A stretch of DNA of 64,000 bases. It comes from Chitinimonas taiwanensis DSM 18899. GTDB taxonomy: Bacteria > Pseudomonadota > Gammaproteobacteria > Burkholderiales > Chitinimonadaceae. Both the position numbers and the translations under genes were made by a program. The notes under the pieces were generated by a model that had not been told where the DNA came from, made no database searches, and saw only the letters and a program-made list of their open reading frames with translations. Location of the stretch: the NCBI RefSeq assembly GCF_900119825.1, contig NZ_FPKR01000014.1, forward strand, positions 62,001-126,000, given 5' to 3'. Shown here piece by piece: positions 8,587 to 16,165 of the stretch (the first letter of the stretch is position 1; every line of letters starts with the position of its first letter).

Positions 8587-8600
8587 AATTCAAGCGTTTC
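8587..8600 (+). promoter_or_regulatory. Candidate fatty-acid operator before the acyl-CoA dehydrogenase gene
   Basis: AATTC-AAGC-GTTTC; read on the minus strand it is GAAAC-GCTT-GAATT, sharing the GAAAC/CAAAC arm and the GCTT core with the sites at 6650, 12177 and 52693. One arm is degenerate. It lies 13 bases before the start codon, between the etfBA terminator and the ribosome site, where a bound repressor would block a short leader transcript. No convincing -10/-35 pair was identified. Confidence 0.45.
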
Positions 8601-8613
8601 AATGGAGATAGCC

Positions 8614-10398
8614 ATGACCTACCGCGCCCCTATTGCCGATATCCGTTTTGTACTCAATGAGCTGGCTGGCCTGAACGAAGTGGCCGCCCTGCCCGGCAAT
8701 GAAGATGTGAACCCTGAGCTGGTCGATGCCATCGTGGAAGAGGCGGCCAAGCTGGCCGAGAACGTGATTGCCCCGCTGAACAAGATCGGCGACCAGCACG
8801 GCAATAAGCTCAACGATGGCGTGGTCACGACGGCACCAGGCTTCAAGGCGGCCTACCAGCAGTTTGCCGAGAATGGCTGGGTCAGCCTGGGCGTGTCGCC
8901 CGAGTATGGCGGCCAGGGCATGCCGGGCCTGGTATCGATGGCCACCGAAGAGCTGTGGTGCGCGTCGAACGTGGCTTTCAGCCTGTGCCCCTTGCTGACC
9001 CTGGGCGCGCTCGAGGCGCTGTCCCACCACGCTTCGGACGAAATCAAGGCCACCTACCTGCCCAAGATGGCCTCGGGCGAATGGACCGGCACGATGAATC
9101 TGACTGAGCCGCAAGCCGGCTCCGACCTGGCCCAGGTGCGTAGCAAGGCCGTGCCGGTGGGCGACGGCACCTACAAGATCTCCGGCCAGAAGATCTTCAT
9201 CACCTGGGGTGAGCACGATATGGTGGAGAACATCGTCCACCTGGTGCTAGCCCGCCTGCCCGACGCCCCAGCCGGCGTGAAGGGGATTTCCCTGTTCGTG
9301 GTGCCGAAGTTCCTCGTCAATGCCGATGGCTCGCTCGGTGCACGCAATGATGTGAAGTGCGTGTCGATCGAACACAAGCTCGGCATCCATGCCTCGCCCA
9401 CCTGCGTGATGAGCTATGGCGACCAGGGCGGCGCGATCGGTTATCTGGTGGGCGAAGCCAATAAGGGCCTCAGCTATATGTTCACCATGATGAATGCCGC
9501 TCGCCTCGGTGTAGGCGTGGAAGGCATGGCGATTGCCGAGCGCGCCTACCAGCAAGCCGTCTGGTATGCGAAGGACCGCGTGCAATCGCGTGAACTGGGG
9601 TCCGATGATCCGGCCCCGGTGGCCATCATCAAGCACCCGGATATCCGCCGCATGCTGATGACCATGAAGGCGCAGATCGAAGCGCAGCGCGCGCTCACCT
9701 ACTTCACCGGTGCCGCGCTCGACAAGGCTGGCAGCCACCCCGACGCGAACGAAAAGGCCAAGTGGCAGGCTGTGGTCAATTTCCTGATCCCGATCGTGAA
9801 GGGCTGGAATACCGAGCAGGTGAACGAGATTGCCTCGCTGGGCGTGCAGATCCACGGCGGCATGGGCTTTATCGAAGAAACCGGCGCCGCCCAGCATCTG
9901 CGCGACGCGCGCATCACCGCCATCTATGAAGGCACCACCGGCATCCAGGCGCTGGACCTGATCGGTCGCAAGACCGCCATGGAGCGCGGCATGACCGCCA
10001 AGGCCCTGCTGGGTGAGGCCGAAGCGGTGGCTGGCAAACTGAAGGCAGCCGGCCTGGCCGAGATGGGCGATGCCCTGAACGCCGCCCTCGTCCATGCACG
10101 CAGCACGACCGATTATGTGGTCGGTCAGTTCGGCGAGCAGCCGCGCGCCGTGGCCGCAGGCTCGGTGCCCTTCCTCAAGCTGATGGGCATCGTGCTCGGC
10201 GGCTGGCAGCTTGGTCGCGCCGCTCTGGTCGCCAAGCAGAAGCTGGCCGATGGCGAAGGCGATGCCGCCTTCTTCGAAGCCAAGCTGATCACCGCGCGCT
10301 TCTACGCCGACCACCTGCTGCCGCAGACCGGTGGCCTGGCCGCCGCCATCCTGAATGGCGCTGCCAGCGTGATGGCCCTGCCGGACGAAGCGTTCTAA
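8614..10398 (+). CDS. Acyl-CoA dehydrogenase (594-residue, C-terminal-domain type)
   Basis: An acyl-CoA dehydrogenase of the long class with an extra C-terminal domain (PF12806 type, similar to DmdC and related 3-methylmercaptopropionyl/medium-long-chain enzymes). Visible features are the FAD/substrate segments MNLTEPQAGSDLAQVRSKA and KIFITWGEHDMVENIVHLVLAR, the IKHPDIRRMLMTMKA helix, and the active-site region ITAIYEGTTGIQALDL with the catalytic Glu. The second ATG is preferred because GGAG lies at proper distance; the first ATG would sit within the ribosome site. The neighbouring etfBA genes supply its electron acceptor. Substrate length cannot be read from sequence. Confidence 0.93.
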   Translation: MTYRAPIADIRFVLNELAGLNEVAALPGNEDVNPELVDAIVEEAAKLAENVIAPLNKIGDQHGNKLNDGVVTTAPGFKAAYQQFAENGWVSLGVSPEYGGQGMPGLVSMATEELWCASNVAFSLCPLLTLGALEALSHHASDEIKATYLPKMASGEWTGTMNLTEPQAGSDLAQVRSKAVPVGDGTYKISGQKIFITWGEHDMVENIVHLVLARLPDAPAGVKGISLFVVPKFLVNADGSLGARNDVKCVSIEHKLGIHASPTCVMSYGDQGGAIGYLVGEANKGLSYMFTMMNAARLGVGVEGMAIAERAYQQAVWYAKDRVQSRELGSDDPAPVAIIKHPDIRRMLMTMKAQIEAQRALTYFTGAALDKAGSHPDANEKAKWQAVVNFLIPIVKGWNTEQVNEIASLGVQIHGGMGFIEETGAAQHLRDARITAIYEGTTGIQALDLIGRKTAMERGMTAKALLGEAEAVAGKLKAAGLAEMGDALNAALVHARSTTDYVVGQFGEQPRAVAAGSVPFLKLMGIVLGGWQLGRAALVAKQKLADGEGDAAFFEAKLITARFYADHLLPQTGGLAAAILNGAASVMALPDEAF

Positions 10399-10418
10399 GT
10401 CCCTCAGCCGCCACATGG

Positions 10419-10445
10419 AAAAGCCACCCGCGGGTGGCTTTTTTT
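10419..10445 (+). terminator. Rho-independent terminator after acyl-CoA dehydrogenase
   Basis: AAAAGCCACCCG followed directly by CGGGTGGCTTTTTT: a nine-base-pair stem and a T run, 20 bases after the stop codon. Confidence 0.87.
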
Positions 10446-10541
10446 ACGCCCAGCCTCAGCGCGGCCGCTGCAATACCCACATTGGCGACCTGGGCTATTT
10501 GCGCTAGGCTGCCGCTCCATTTCACCCCATCGATCTTCGCC

Positions 10542-11258
10542 ATGCACCCGCCGTTCCTCCTCCCCTGTCTATGCCTGAGCCTGAGCAGCGCACTTGCGCT
10601 GGCCCAGGCAGCGGAATGGCGTGGCGATTTCGATGTCAGCGCGCGCTATGCCACCGGCAGCAGCCGCGAACTGGCCTGGGAACTGGATAGCGAGCTCGAG
10701 CGGCGCGCCAATCACAAGCGCGCCAGTCTGCAGGTCGAGGTGCGCCACGACCGCGAGGGCGAGGACATGGAGAAAGTGCGTGATCGCTACTTGATCTCGC
10801 CCAAATTCGAATGGTGGGATGAGGCAGAGCGCCTGTATACCTTCGTCGACCCCGAGTACAAGCACGATCAGCTCGAGTACCTGCGTAGTCGCGCCTCGGC
10901 CACGGCGGGCATAGGCGCGGGCGGTTTTGGCCTGGGTGCGGGCGAACTGCGCTTTGAAACCGGCCTTGGTGGCCGGCAGTCCCGCTATCAGGATGGGCGG
11001 CGCCAGAGCGCCGTACTGTGGGTGGTGCGTAATCGGCTCGACTATCCGCTGGGCACCGGCCTCAGCGCCTTCCAGACCCTGGCGCTGGAGCGTAGCCGGC
11101 ACGAAGAGCAGGCCGAGGCGGAGTTCGGCCTGAAGCAGAAGCTGAGCGAGCGCCTGTCGCTGCGCGCACGCCTGACGCTCACCTATAGCCAGCCGGTGGA
11201 AGTAGACAGCAGCCACCTCGATACCGAGAGTCGGCTATCAGTCGCCTATAGCTTCTGA
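10542..11258 (+). CDS. DUF481-family outer-membrane beta-barrel protein
   Basis: A 238-residue exported protein. It has a Sec signal peptide (MHPPFLLPCLCLSLSSALALAQA) and then alternating beta strands ending with an aromatic residue, LSVAYSF, the outer-membrane insertion signature. The pattern ([50 protein letters not shown]) fits the DUF481 (YdiY-like, salt-inducible outer-membrane protein) family. The ATG was selected because it starts the signal peptide; the frame is open upstream without homology. It appears monocistronic. Confidence 0.75.
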   Translation: MHPPFLLPCLCLSLSSALALAQAAEWRGDFDVSARYATGSSRELAWELDSELERRANHKRASLQVEVRHDREGEDMEKVRDRYLISPKFEWWDEAERLYTFVDPEYKHDQLEYLRSRASATAGIGAGGFGLGAGELRFETGLGGRQSRYQDGRRQSAVLWVVRNRLDYPLGTGLSAFQTLALERSRHEEQAEAEFGLKQKLSERLSLRARLTLTYSQPVEVDSSHLDTESRLSVAYSF

Positions 11259-11291
11259 GCGCCCACCCACGGCAAGGCGCCCAGTGCGCGC

Positions 11292-12086
11292 CTAGACCGG
11301 CATGCGGTAATGGCCTTCGTCGAAGCGGTCGATGCCGCAGGCCAAGGCCTCGATCCAGTCCAGGAAGGCCAGCAAGACCGTCTTGCCGACGAAATAGCGC
11401 CCGTGCTGCGGCACCATCATCACGATCTCGCCGCGCTCGACCATGGGCCGCACCATGCCTGCCCACAGCCGGCACACCTTATTGGCCACCATATAACGGC
11501 GATGGAAGCCTTCCATGCTGGCGATATGCTTGTTGAAGTCGGCCACGCTGGAGATCGGTGTCTCGACCGCCTCGTGCTGAACCATGGACGCACCCATATC
11601 GCCAGAGAACAGGATGCGCGACTTCGGGTCGTAGAAATGGAAATTGCCCTCGGCATGCAGGAAATGCGCGGGCACCGCCGCGATACGGCTCTCGCCCAGC
11701 TTGATCCAGCTGCCTTCGTCCGGCACGCCGATGATCCGCCCAGCCGAATTACCCACACTGCAGAAATGCGGCACGAAGCGCGACCACAGCTTGGATACCA
11801 CTAGCTGGCAATCGGTGCTGACCAGCCATTTGTTCAGCGAGGCAATGATGTCCGGGTCGGCATGCGAGGCCAGGATGTATTTGAGCTCGCGCGCCGGAAA
11901 GAAGCGCGCCATGGTCATGATCAGCGCGTTGTAAGTCATATTGCCAGCTGGGTCGATCAGCGCGCCTTCGCGCCCAGAGACAATCAGGAACTGGTTGGCC
12001 TGGACCGCGTGGTCCTCATCATCGTCCACCAGATCGGCGAACATCAAGCAACGGTGTACGCCGTCATCGAACAGGGAAATGGCCAT
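11292..12086 (-). CDS. MBL-fold oxygen-binding diiron (ODP-type) protein
   Basis: A 264-residue metallo-beta-lactamase-fold protein resembling the flavodiiron core without flavodoxin domain (ODP family). Candidate iron ligands are in LASHADPDI (H-x-D-x-D), HFLHAEGNFHFYD (His), LFSGDMGASM (Asp) and MVPQHGRYF (His), matching the order in flavodiiron proteins. Such proteins bind O2 and have been linked to oxygen sensing in other bacteria; no flavin or electron-donor domain is present. The ATG at MAISLFDDGVH is preferred over an upstream in-frame ATG. The neighbouring genes (DUF481 porin, fabI) give no clear functional hint. Confidence 0.8.
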   Translation of the reverse strand: MAISLFDDGVHRCLMFADLVDDDEDHAVQANQFLIVSGREGALIDPAGNMTYNALIMTMARFFPARELKYILASHADPDIIASLNKWLVSTDCQLVVSKLWSRFVPHFCSVGNSAGRIIGVPDEGSWIKLGESRIAAVPAHFLHAEGNFHFYDPKSRILFSGDMGASMVQHEAVETPISSVADFNKHIASMEGFHRRYMVANKVCRLWAGMVRPMVERGEIVMMVPQHGRYFVGKTVLLAFLDWIEALACGIDRFDEGHYRMPV

Positions 12087-12176
12087 GACTAGTGCCTTTG
12101 CAGCAAAAACGCGCACGCTAACGCACTAGTCCGAAGGGCGTATTGACTTAGCGCAAACCTGCCCACGAGGCAGGCC

Positions 12177-12234
12177 AAATCAAGCGTTTGACCGACAATC
12201 CTTGATTGGCCGCGCCGGATCGGCCGGCTACAAT
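12177..12234 (+). promoter_or_regulatory. fabI promoter with upstream palindromic operator
   Basis: TTGGCC (12206-12211), 17 bases and TACAAT (12229-12234) form a good sigma-70 promoter 32 bases before the fabI start codon. An operator-like element, AAATC-AAGC-GTTTG at 12177-12190 (minus strand CAAAC-GCTT-GATTT), lies 15 bases upstream of the -35 box. That position is compatible with activation as well as repression, unlike the site at 6650. Confidence 0.6.
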
Positions 12235-12265
12235 CAGCGCTTCCCCAAGTGAAGGAAGCAAGCAA

Positions 12266-13048
12266 ATGGGTTTTCTCGCCGACAAAAAGATTCTGATTAC
12301 CGGCCTCCTGTCCAACCGTTCCATCGCCTACGGCATTGCCGCGGCCTGCAAGCGTGAAGGCGCCACCCTGGCCTTTACCTATGTGAACGACAAGCTCAAG
12401 GACCGCGTGGTCGATATGGCGCGCGAGTTCGGCAGCGATATCGTGCTGCGCTGCGATGTCGGCTCGGATGAAGAGATCAATGCCATGGCGGCCGAACTCG
12501 GCCAGCACTGGGACAAGGTCGATGGCGTCGTGCACTCGATCGGCTTCGCCCCGCGCGAAGCACTGTCCGGCGACTATCTGGAATCGGTCAGCCGCGAAGC
12601 ATTCCAGATCGCACATGACATCAGCAGCTACAGCTTTGCCGCCCTGGCCAAGGCCCTGCGCGGCCAGCTGGCAGCCGATGCCTCGCTGCTGACGCTCAGC
12701 TACCTGGGCGCCGAGCGTGCCGTGCCCAACTACAATGTGATGGGTCTGGCCAAGGCCAGCCTGGAAGCGAATGTGCGCTATATGGCCTCCGCGCTCGGTG
12801 CGCAGGGCATACGCGTGAACGGCATCTCGGCCGGCCCGATCAAGACCTTGGCCGCCGCCGGCATCTCCGGCTTCTCCAAGATCCTCCACCATGTGGAAGA
12901 GTCGGCGCCGCTCAAGCGCAATGTGACCATCGAGGAAGTCGGCAATGTAGCGGCCTTCCTGCTCTCACCGCTGTCCTCGGCCATCACCGCCGAGATCATG
13001 CATGTGGACAATGGCTACAGCACAGTAGCGGCCGGCATGGGCGAATAA
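12266..13048 (+). CDS. fabI: Enoyl-[acyl-carrier-protein] reductase (NADH) FabI
   Basis: A 260-residue short-chain-dehydrogenase-fold enzyme that reduces trans-2-enoyl-ACP, the last step of each fatty-acid elongation cycle and the triclosan target. The NAD-binding loop ([15 protein letters not shown]), the SYLGAERA tyrosine and the YNVMGLAKA motif (Tyr-x6-Lys) are intact, as is [11 protein letters not shown] of the substrate-binding loop. The start is fixed by GAAGGAAGC just upstream. It has its own promoter and terminator. A second, more divergent paralogue is encoded at 28246. Confidence 0.97.
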   Translation: MGFLADKKILITGLLSNRSIAYGIAAACKREGATLAFTYVNDKLKDRVVDMAREFGSDIVLRCDVGSDEEINAMAAELGQHWDKVDGVVHSIGFAPREALSGDYLESVSREAFQIAHDISSYSFAALAKALRGQLAADASLLTLSYLGAERAVPNYNVMGLAKASLEANVRYMASALGAQGIRVNGISAGPIKTLAAAGISGFSKILHHVEESAPLKRNVTIEEVGNVAAFLLSPLSSAITAEIMHVDNGYSTVAAGMGE

Positions 13049-13070
13049 GCAGCCCCAAGCAGGTCAACAA

Positions 13071-13098
13071 AAAACGCCCGGTATAGACCGGGCGTTTT
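13071..13098. terminator. Bidirectional terminator between fabI and FliD-like gene
   Basis: AAAACGCCCGGT, loop ATAG, ACCGGGCGTTTT: a symmetric hairpin with A and T tracts on either side, serving convergent transcripts from fabI (plus) and the FliD-like gene (minus). Confidence 0.85.
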
Positions 13099-13121
13099 GC
13101 ATGGCGAACGCGGCGGACCGC

Positions 13122-14531
13122 TCACAGCCCGGCTATCGACAGATACTGTGACAGTCCATACAGATTCTGGGTGGTCGGTGAATAGCTGAGCAGGGTCGGC
13201 TGCTGCGCCGCACGGCTCTGGAACTGCTGCAGGCGTGCCTGCGCCAGATAGGGATTGTCCCCGTTGCGGCTGGCAATGCTGAAGCGCTCGCCCTGGCCGA
13301 ATTCACGGCTTTGCAGCGCCGTGCTGCTCACGCTCTCCACCGTGCTGGCCGCCTGGCCAAGCAGTGCACTGACCCGCTCCGCATCGGCGCTGAAGGCCTG
13401 CTGGAGCTTGTCCTCATTCAGCTCCAGCTGACCGGTACGCGAGCGGCTGATGCCGATCTGCGCCAGATCGAGGCGCTCGCGCCCGCTACCACTCTCCACC
13501 TTGTCGAGCGCGGTGCGCAGCTGGCTGGCCAGGCGGGCACTGCCACTGCCCTCCTGCGTTACCTGCTGCTCGAAGCGATTCAAGCCATCCACCAGCGACC
13601 GTGCACTACGCTCCAGCTGCTGCGCATCGCGCGCCAAGCTCAGGCGCGCCGTACCGGTCTCGCGCGCCTCGATACGCACGCCCTCCAGCGCGGTATCGAT
13701 CTGATTGCTGGCGCTGACCACATTGCGCCCATCCACGGTCAGCTCGGCATCCTGCGCATTGCGGGTCTGCTGCAGATTACGGCCACTGTTCGGCACCTCG
13801 CCCGGATCAAAGGCCAGCCGCGACAGGCCCAGGCCATTGTCGCGGTTATTGCCATCGCTATCGCTGACGCTGATGCGGAAGGCGTTGGCCGCACCGGTCT
13901 GCGTCGCGCTGATCTGAAGCCGGAAGCTGCCGTTATCGTCTTCCACACTGGCCTTCAGGCCCACATCGGCGCGATTCAGCGCATTGGCGATGCCGCTCAG
14001 CGTGCCGTCCCCCGCACTGATGCTCACACTACGCGCAGCGCGCTGATTCGACTGGAAGGTATTGCTGGCGCTATTGAAGCGACCGAACTCGATGCGCAGG
14101 CTGCCGGTGCCGACAATGCTGCTGTCCTTGTCGGCAAAGGCCTGGCTGCGCAGCTGCTGGCTTTGCGCGAGCTGGCTGACATTGAGCTCCAGCTCGTCTG
14201 GCAGCTTGGCGGCGCGCGCCTTGTCGCCGCTGAGCACGCGCGCGCTGATGGCCGGGTTGTCGGAACTGGCCCGGCCGGCAGCCACCTTGTCGGCGCTGTT
14301 GAGTGCGCTGGCTGTGCTTTTCAGATCGGACAGGGCCGACTGCAGGCGGCCACGCTCGGACAGGCTGACACTGGTGGAGCTGGGCAGGCGGAAACGCTCG
14401 GCTACGCTCAGACCCTGGCCTGGCGTACCATTGCGCAAAGCGCCGATGCCCGTGACCTGGCGGCCCGCATCCAGCCCGGCCAGGGCGCCGTAGCTTTGAC
14501 TGAGTGAGTTGGCGATGTTGTAGAGGTTCAT
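13122..14531 (-). CDS. FliD-like flagellar filament cap / hook-associated protein, orphan
   Basis: A 469-residue protein with the layout of FliD (hook-associated protein 2): an N-terminal heptad-rich helix with SERGRLQSALSDLKSTASAL, a Ser/Asn/Asp-rich central region, a flagellin-hook IN-like element (AELTVDGRNVVSASNQIDTALEGVRIEA) and a C-terminal helix region LAQIGISRSRTGQLELNEDKLQQAF, which closely follows FliD C-domain patterns. It lacks a signal peptide, as expected for flagellar export. No other flagellar gene lies near it; neighbours are fabI and an amidotransferase. It could be a second filament cap or a flagellar-type surface protein. Start supported by GGAG upstream. Confidence 0.72.
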   Translation of the reverse strand: MNLYNIANSLSQSYGALAGLDAGRQVTGIGALRNGTPGQGLSVAERFRLPSSTSVSLSERGRLQSALSDLKSTASALNSADKVAAGRASSDNPAISARVLSGDKARAAKLPDELELNVSQLAQSQQLRSQAFADKDSSIVGTGSLRIEFGRFNSASNTFQSNQRAARSVSISAGDGTLSGIANALNRADVGLKASVEDDNGSFRLQISATQTGAANAFRISVSDSDGNNRDNGLGLSRLAFDPGEVPNSGRNLQQTRNAQDAELTVDGRNVVSASNQIDTALEGVRIEARETGTARLSLARDAQQLERSARSLVDGLNRFEQQVTQEGSGSARLASQLRTALDKVESGSGRERLDLAQIGISRSRTGQLELNEDKLQQAFSADAERVSALLGQAASTVESVSSTALQSREFGQGERFSIASRNGDNPYLAQARLQQFQSRAAQQPTLLSYSPTTQNLYGLSQYLSIAGL

Positions 14532-14653
14532 GACACGCTCCGCTAACGCAGCTGTGACTTAAGCGCTTGTTTCAATGAAAAATATACCCGCAGTCGGCAC
14601 GCAGCAAGAGGCCGTCTGGCTGATAAAGCCCGCCAGGGCGAAAGGATAGTGCG

Positions 14654-15421
14654 ATGTGCCAGTTGCTGGGCATGAACTGCAATGTGCCCACCGATATCTG
14701 CTTCTCCTTCGAAGGCTTCCGCAAGCGCGGCGGGCTGACCGACCACCATGCCGATGGCTGGGGCATAGGCTTCTTCGAAGGGCCGGGTTGCCGGCTGTTT
14801 CTGGATTGGCAGGCTTCCAGCACCTCGCCGGTGGCCGAGCTGGTGCGCAATTACCCGATCAAGTCGACCAATGTGATTGCGCATATCCGCAAGGCCACGG
14901 TCGGCCAGATCAGCCTGGCCAATACCCATCCGTTTATGCGCGAGCTATGGGGACGCTACTGGCTGTTCGCCCACAATGGTGATCTGAAGACCCTGCCGGC
15001 GCTGAATCATGGCCGCTACCAGCCGGTGGGCGATACCGATAGCGAGCATGCCTTCTGCTGGCTGCTGCAACAGCTCTCGCAACGTTTTGCCGAGGAACCG
15101 GCCGCCGAAGACCTTCATACCGCCCTGCGTGAACTGGCGCTGCAGTTGGCCCAGCATGGCAGCCTGAACTTCCTGCTCTCGAATGGCGAATGGCTGGCCG
15201 CACACTGCGCGACCCATCTGCACTATCTGGTGCGCCAGGCCCCGTTTGGCGAGGCCCACCTGATCGACCAGGACGTCAGCGTGGACTTCAAGGCGCTGAC
15301 CACACCGGCCGACCGCGTGGCGCTGATCGCCACCCAGCCGCTGACCGACAATGAACACTGGACGGCGCTTAGCCCAGGTGAGCTGCTGATCTTCCGCGAC
15401 GGCCTGCCTAGCCGGCTTTAA
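14654..15421 (+). CDS. Class II glutamine amidotransferase (YafJ-type)
   Basis: A 255-residue N-terminal-nucleophile amidotransferase: after Met removal the mature protein begins with Cys (MCQLLGMNCN), the catalytic nucleophile. HHADGWGIGFFEG, NVIAHIRKATVG, NTHPF and FAHNGDLK are the glutaminase motifs of the YafJ/GATase_4 family. These proteins are annotated as putative glutamine amidotransferases without an attached synthase domain, and the ammonia acceptor is unknown. The start codon is fixed by the Cys2 position and an AAGGA ribosome site. It converges on the FecR-domain gene. Confidence 0.9.
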   Translation: MCQLLGMNCNVPTDICFSFEGFRKRGGLTDHHADGWGIGFFEGPGCRLFLDWQASSTSPVAELVRNYPIKSTNVIAHIRKATVGQISLANTHPFMRELWGRYWLFAHNGDLKTLPALNHGRYQPVGDTDSEHAFCWLLQQLSQRFAEEPAAEDLHTALRELALQLAQHGSLNFLLSNGEWLAAHCATHLHYLVRQAPFGEAHLIDQDVSVDFKALTTPADRVALIATQPLTDNEHWTALSPGELLIFRDGLPSRL

Positions 15422-15439
15422 GCGCCGGCAGGCGGCCGC

Positions 15440-16165
15440 CTACTCCATCGTGCATTCGAAGTTCTGCCTATCGGCCTGCTCGCCCAGCACCGTTTCGGGC
15501 GGGCGATTGATGCCGCGATCGGTGGCGATCGGCACGCCTGCACTGGCCGGCACGGGCAGCGGCGGCTGATTCGGCCCGACAAAGCCGAACTGGCCAGCCT
15601 GATACTGCTGGCTGCCTAGTGCATTGCTGACCACGATCTGCCCCTCATGCACATCCACGTGCAGGCCATTGGCCGGCACCTGGCCGGTATTGGTCTGGTA
15701 GTCAGCGCAATCGTCCTGGCAATACAGCGCGCCGTAATTGGTGCCACGAATCCCGATGGTGGCCGTCGGGGTAGTCATCTTGTAGGCGGCCAGATTATTG
15801 CGTTTACCTACCAGACCCGTCACCGCCCGCAAGCCGCCCTTCAGCAGCTGGAAGAAGGCATTGTCCTGCTCGGGCTTGTCCTGCTCGAAGCGGAAATCGT
15901 CGATACGTAACTGGGTGTTTGGGCGCAGGGTCAGCTCGCCGCCATCCACGAACTTGAGCCGCGCATAGCTCTTCGGCCCGGTGGAAAGCAGATCGCCGGC
16001 ACGGACGGTAGAGTTGAGCGCCAGCAGCTTGACTGCGCCATCAAGCTGGCGCACCGACAGCACCCCCGCCAGCTGGCTGACGGTGGCTGCATCATTGGCC
16101 AGGCCAGGCAGCGCCAAGCCGGCGCAAAACAGCAATACAGCAAAGCGAAGCATGGGTTTCAGCAC
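15440..16165 (-). CDS. Exported FecR-domain protein linked to the two-partner secretion operon
   Basis: A 241-residue protein with a Sec signal peptide (MLKPMLRFAVLLFCAGLALPGLA) and a FecR domain (PF04773 type) at about residues 55-160: LLSTGPKSYARLKFVDGGELTLRPNTQLRIDDFRF and TPTATIGIRGTNYGA, the conserved FecR core. Four or five Cys residues suggest disulfides. The first start is GTG, preceded by GAAGG at proper distance and overlapping the end of tpsA by 7 bases; an ATG four codons later is the alternative. Without a transmembrane segment or TonB/sigma neighbours it is not a classical FecR. Being the last gene after tpsB and tpsA, it may act on the adhesin in the periplasm or at the surface. 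Confidence 0.8.
   Translation of the reverse strand: MLKPMLRFAVLLFCAGLALPGLANDAATVSQLAGVLSVRQLDGAVKLLALNSTVRAGDLLSTGPKSYARLKFVDGGELTLRPNTQLRIDDFRFEQDKPEQDNAFFQLLKGGLRAVTGLVGKRNNLAAYKMTTPTATIGIRGTNYGALYCQDDCADYQTNTGQVPANGLHVDVHEGQIVVSNALGSQQYQAGQFGFVGPNQPPLPVPASAGVPIATDRGINRPPETVLGEQADRQNFECTME

Noticed and set aside
14560-14573. Sixth fatty-acid operator, TAAGC-GCTT-GTTTC, between the FliD-like and amidotransferase genes
   Set aside because: One arm matches poorly and the flanking genes are not lipid genes, so I did not count it, although it shares the GCTT spacer.
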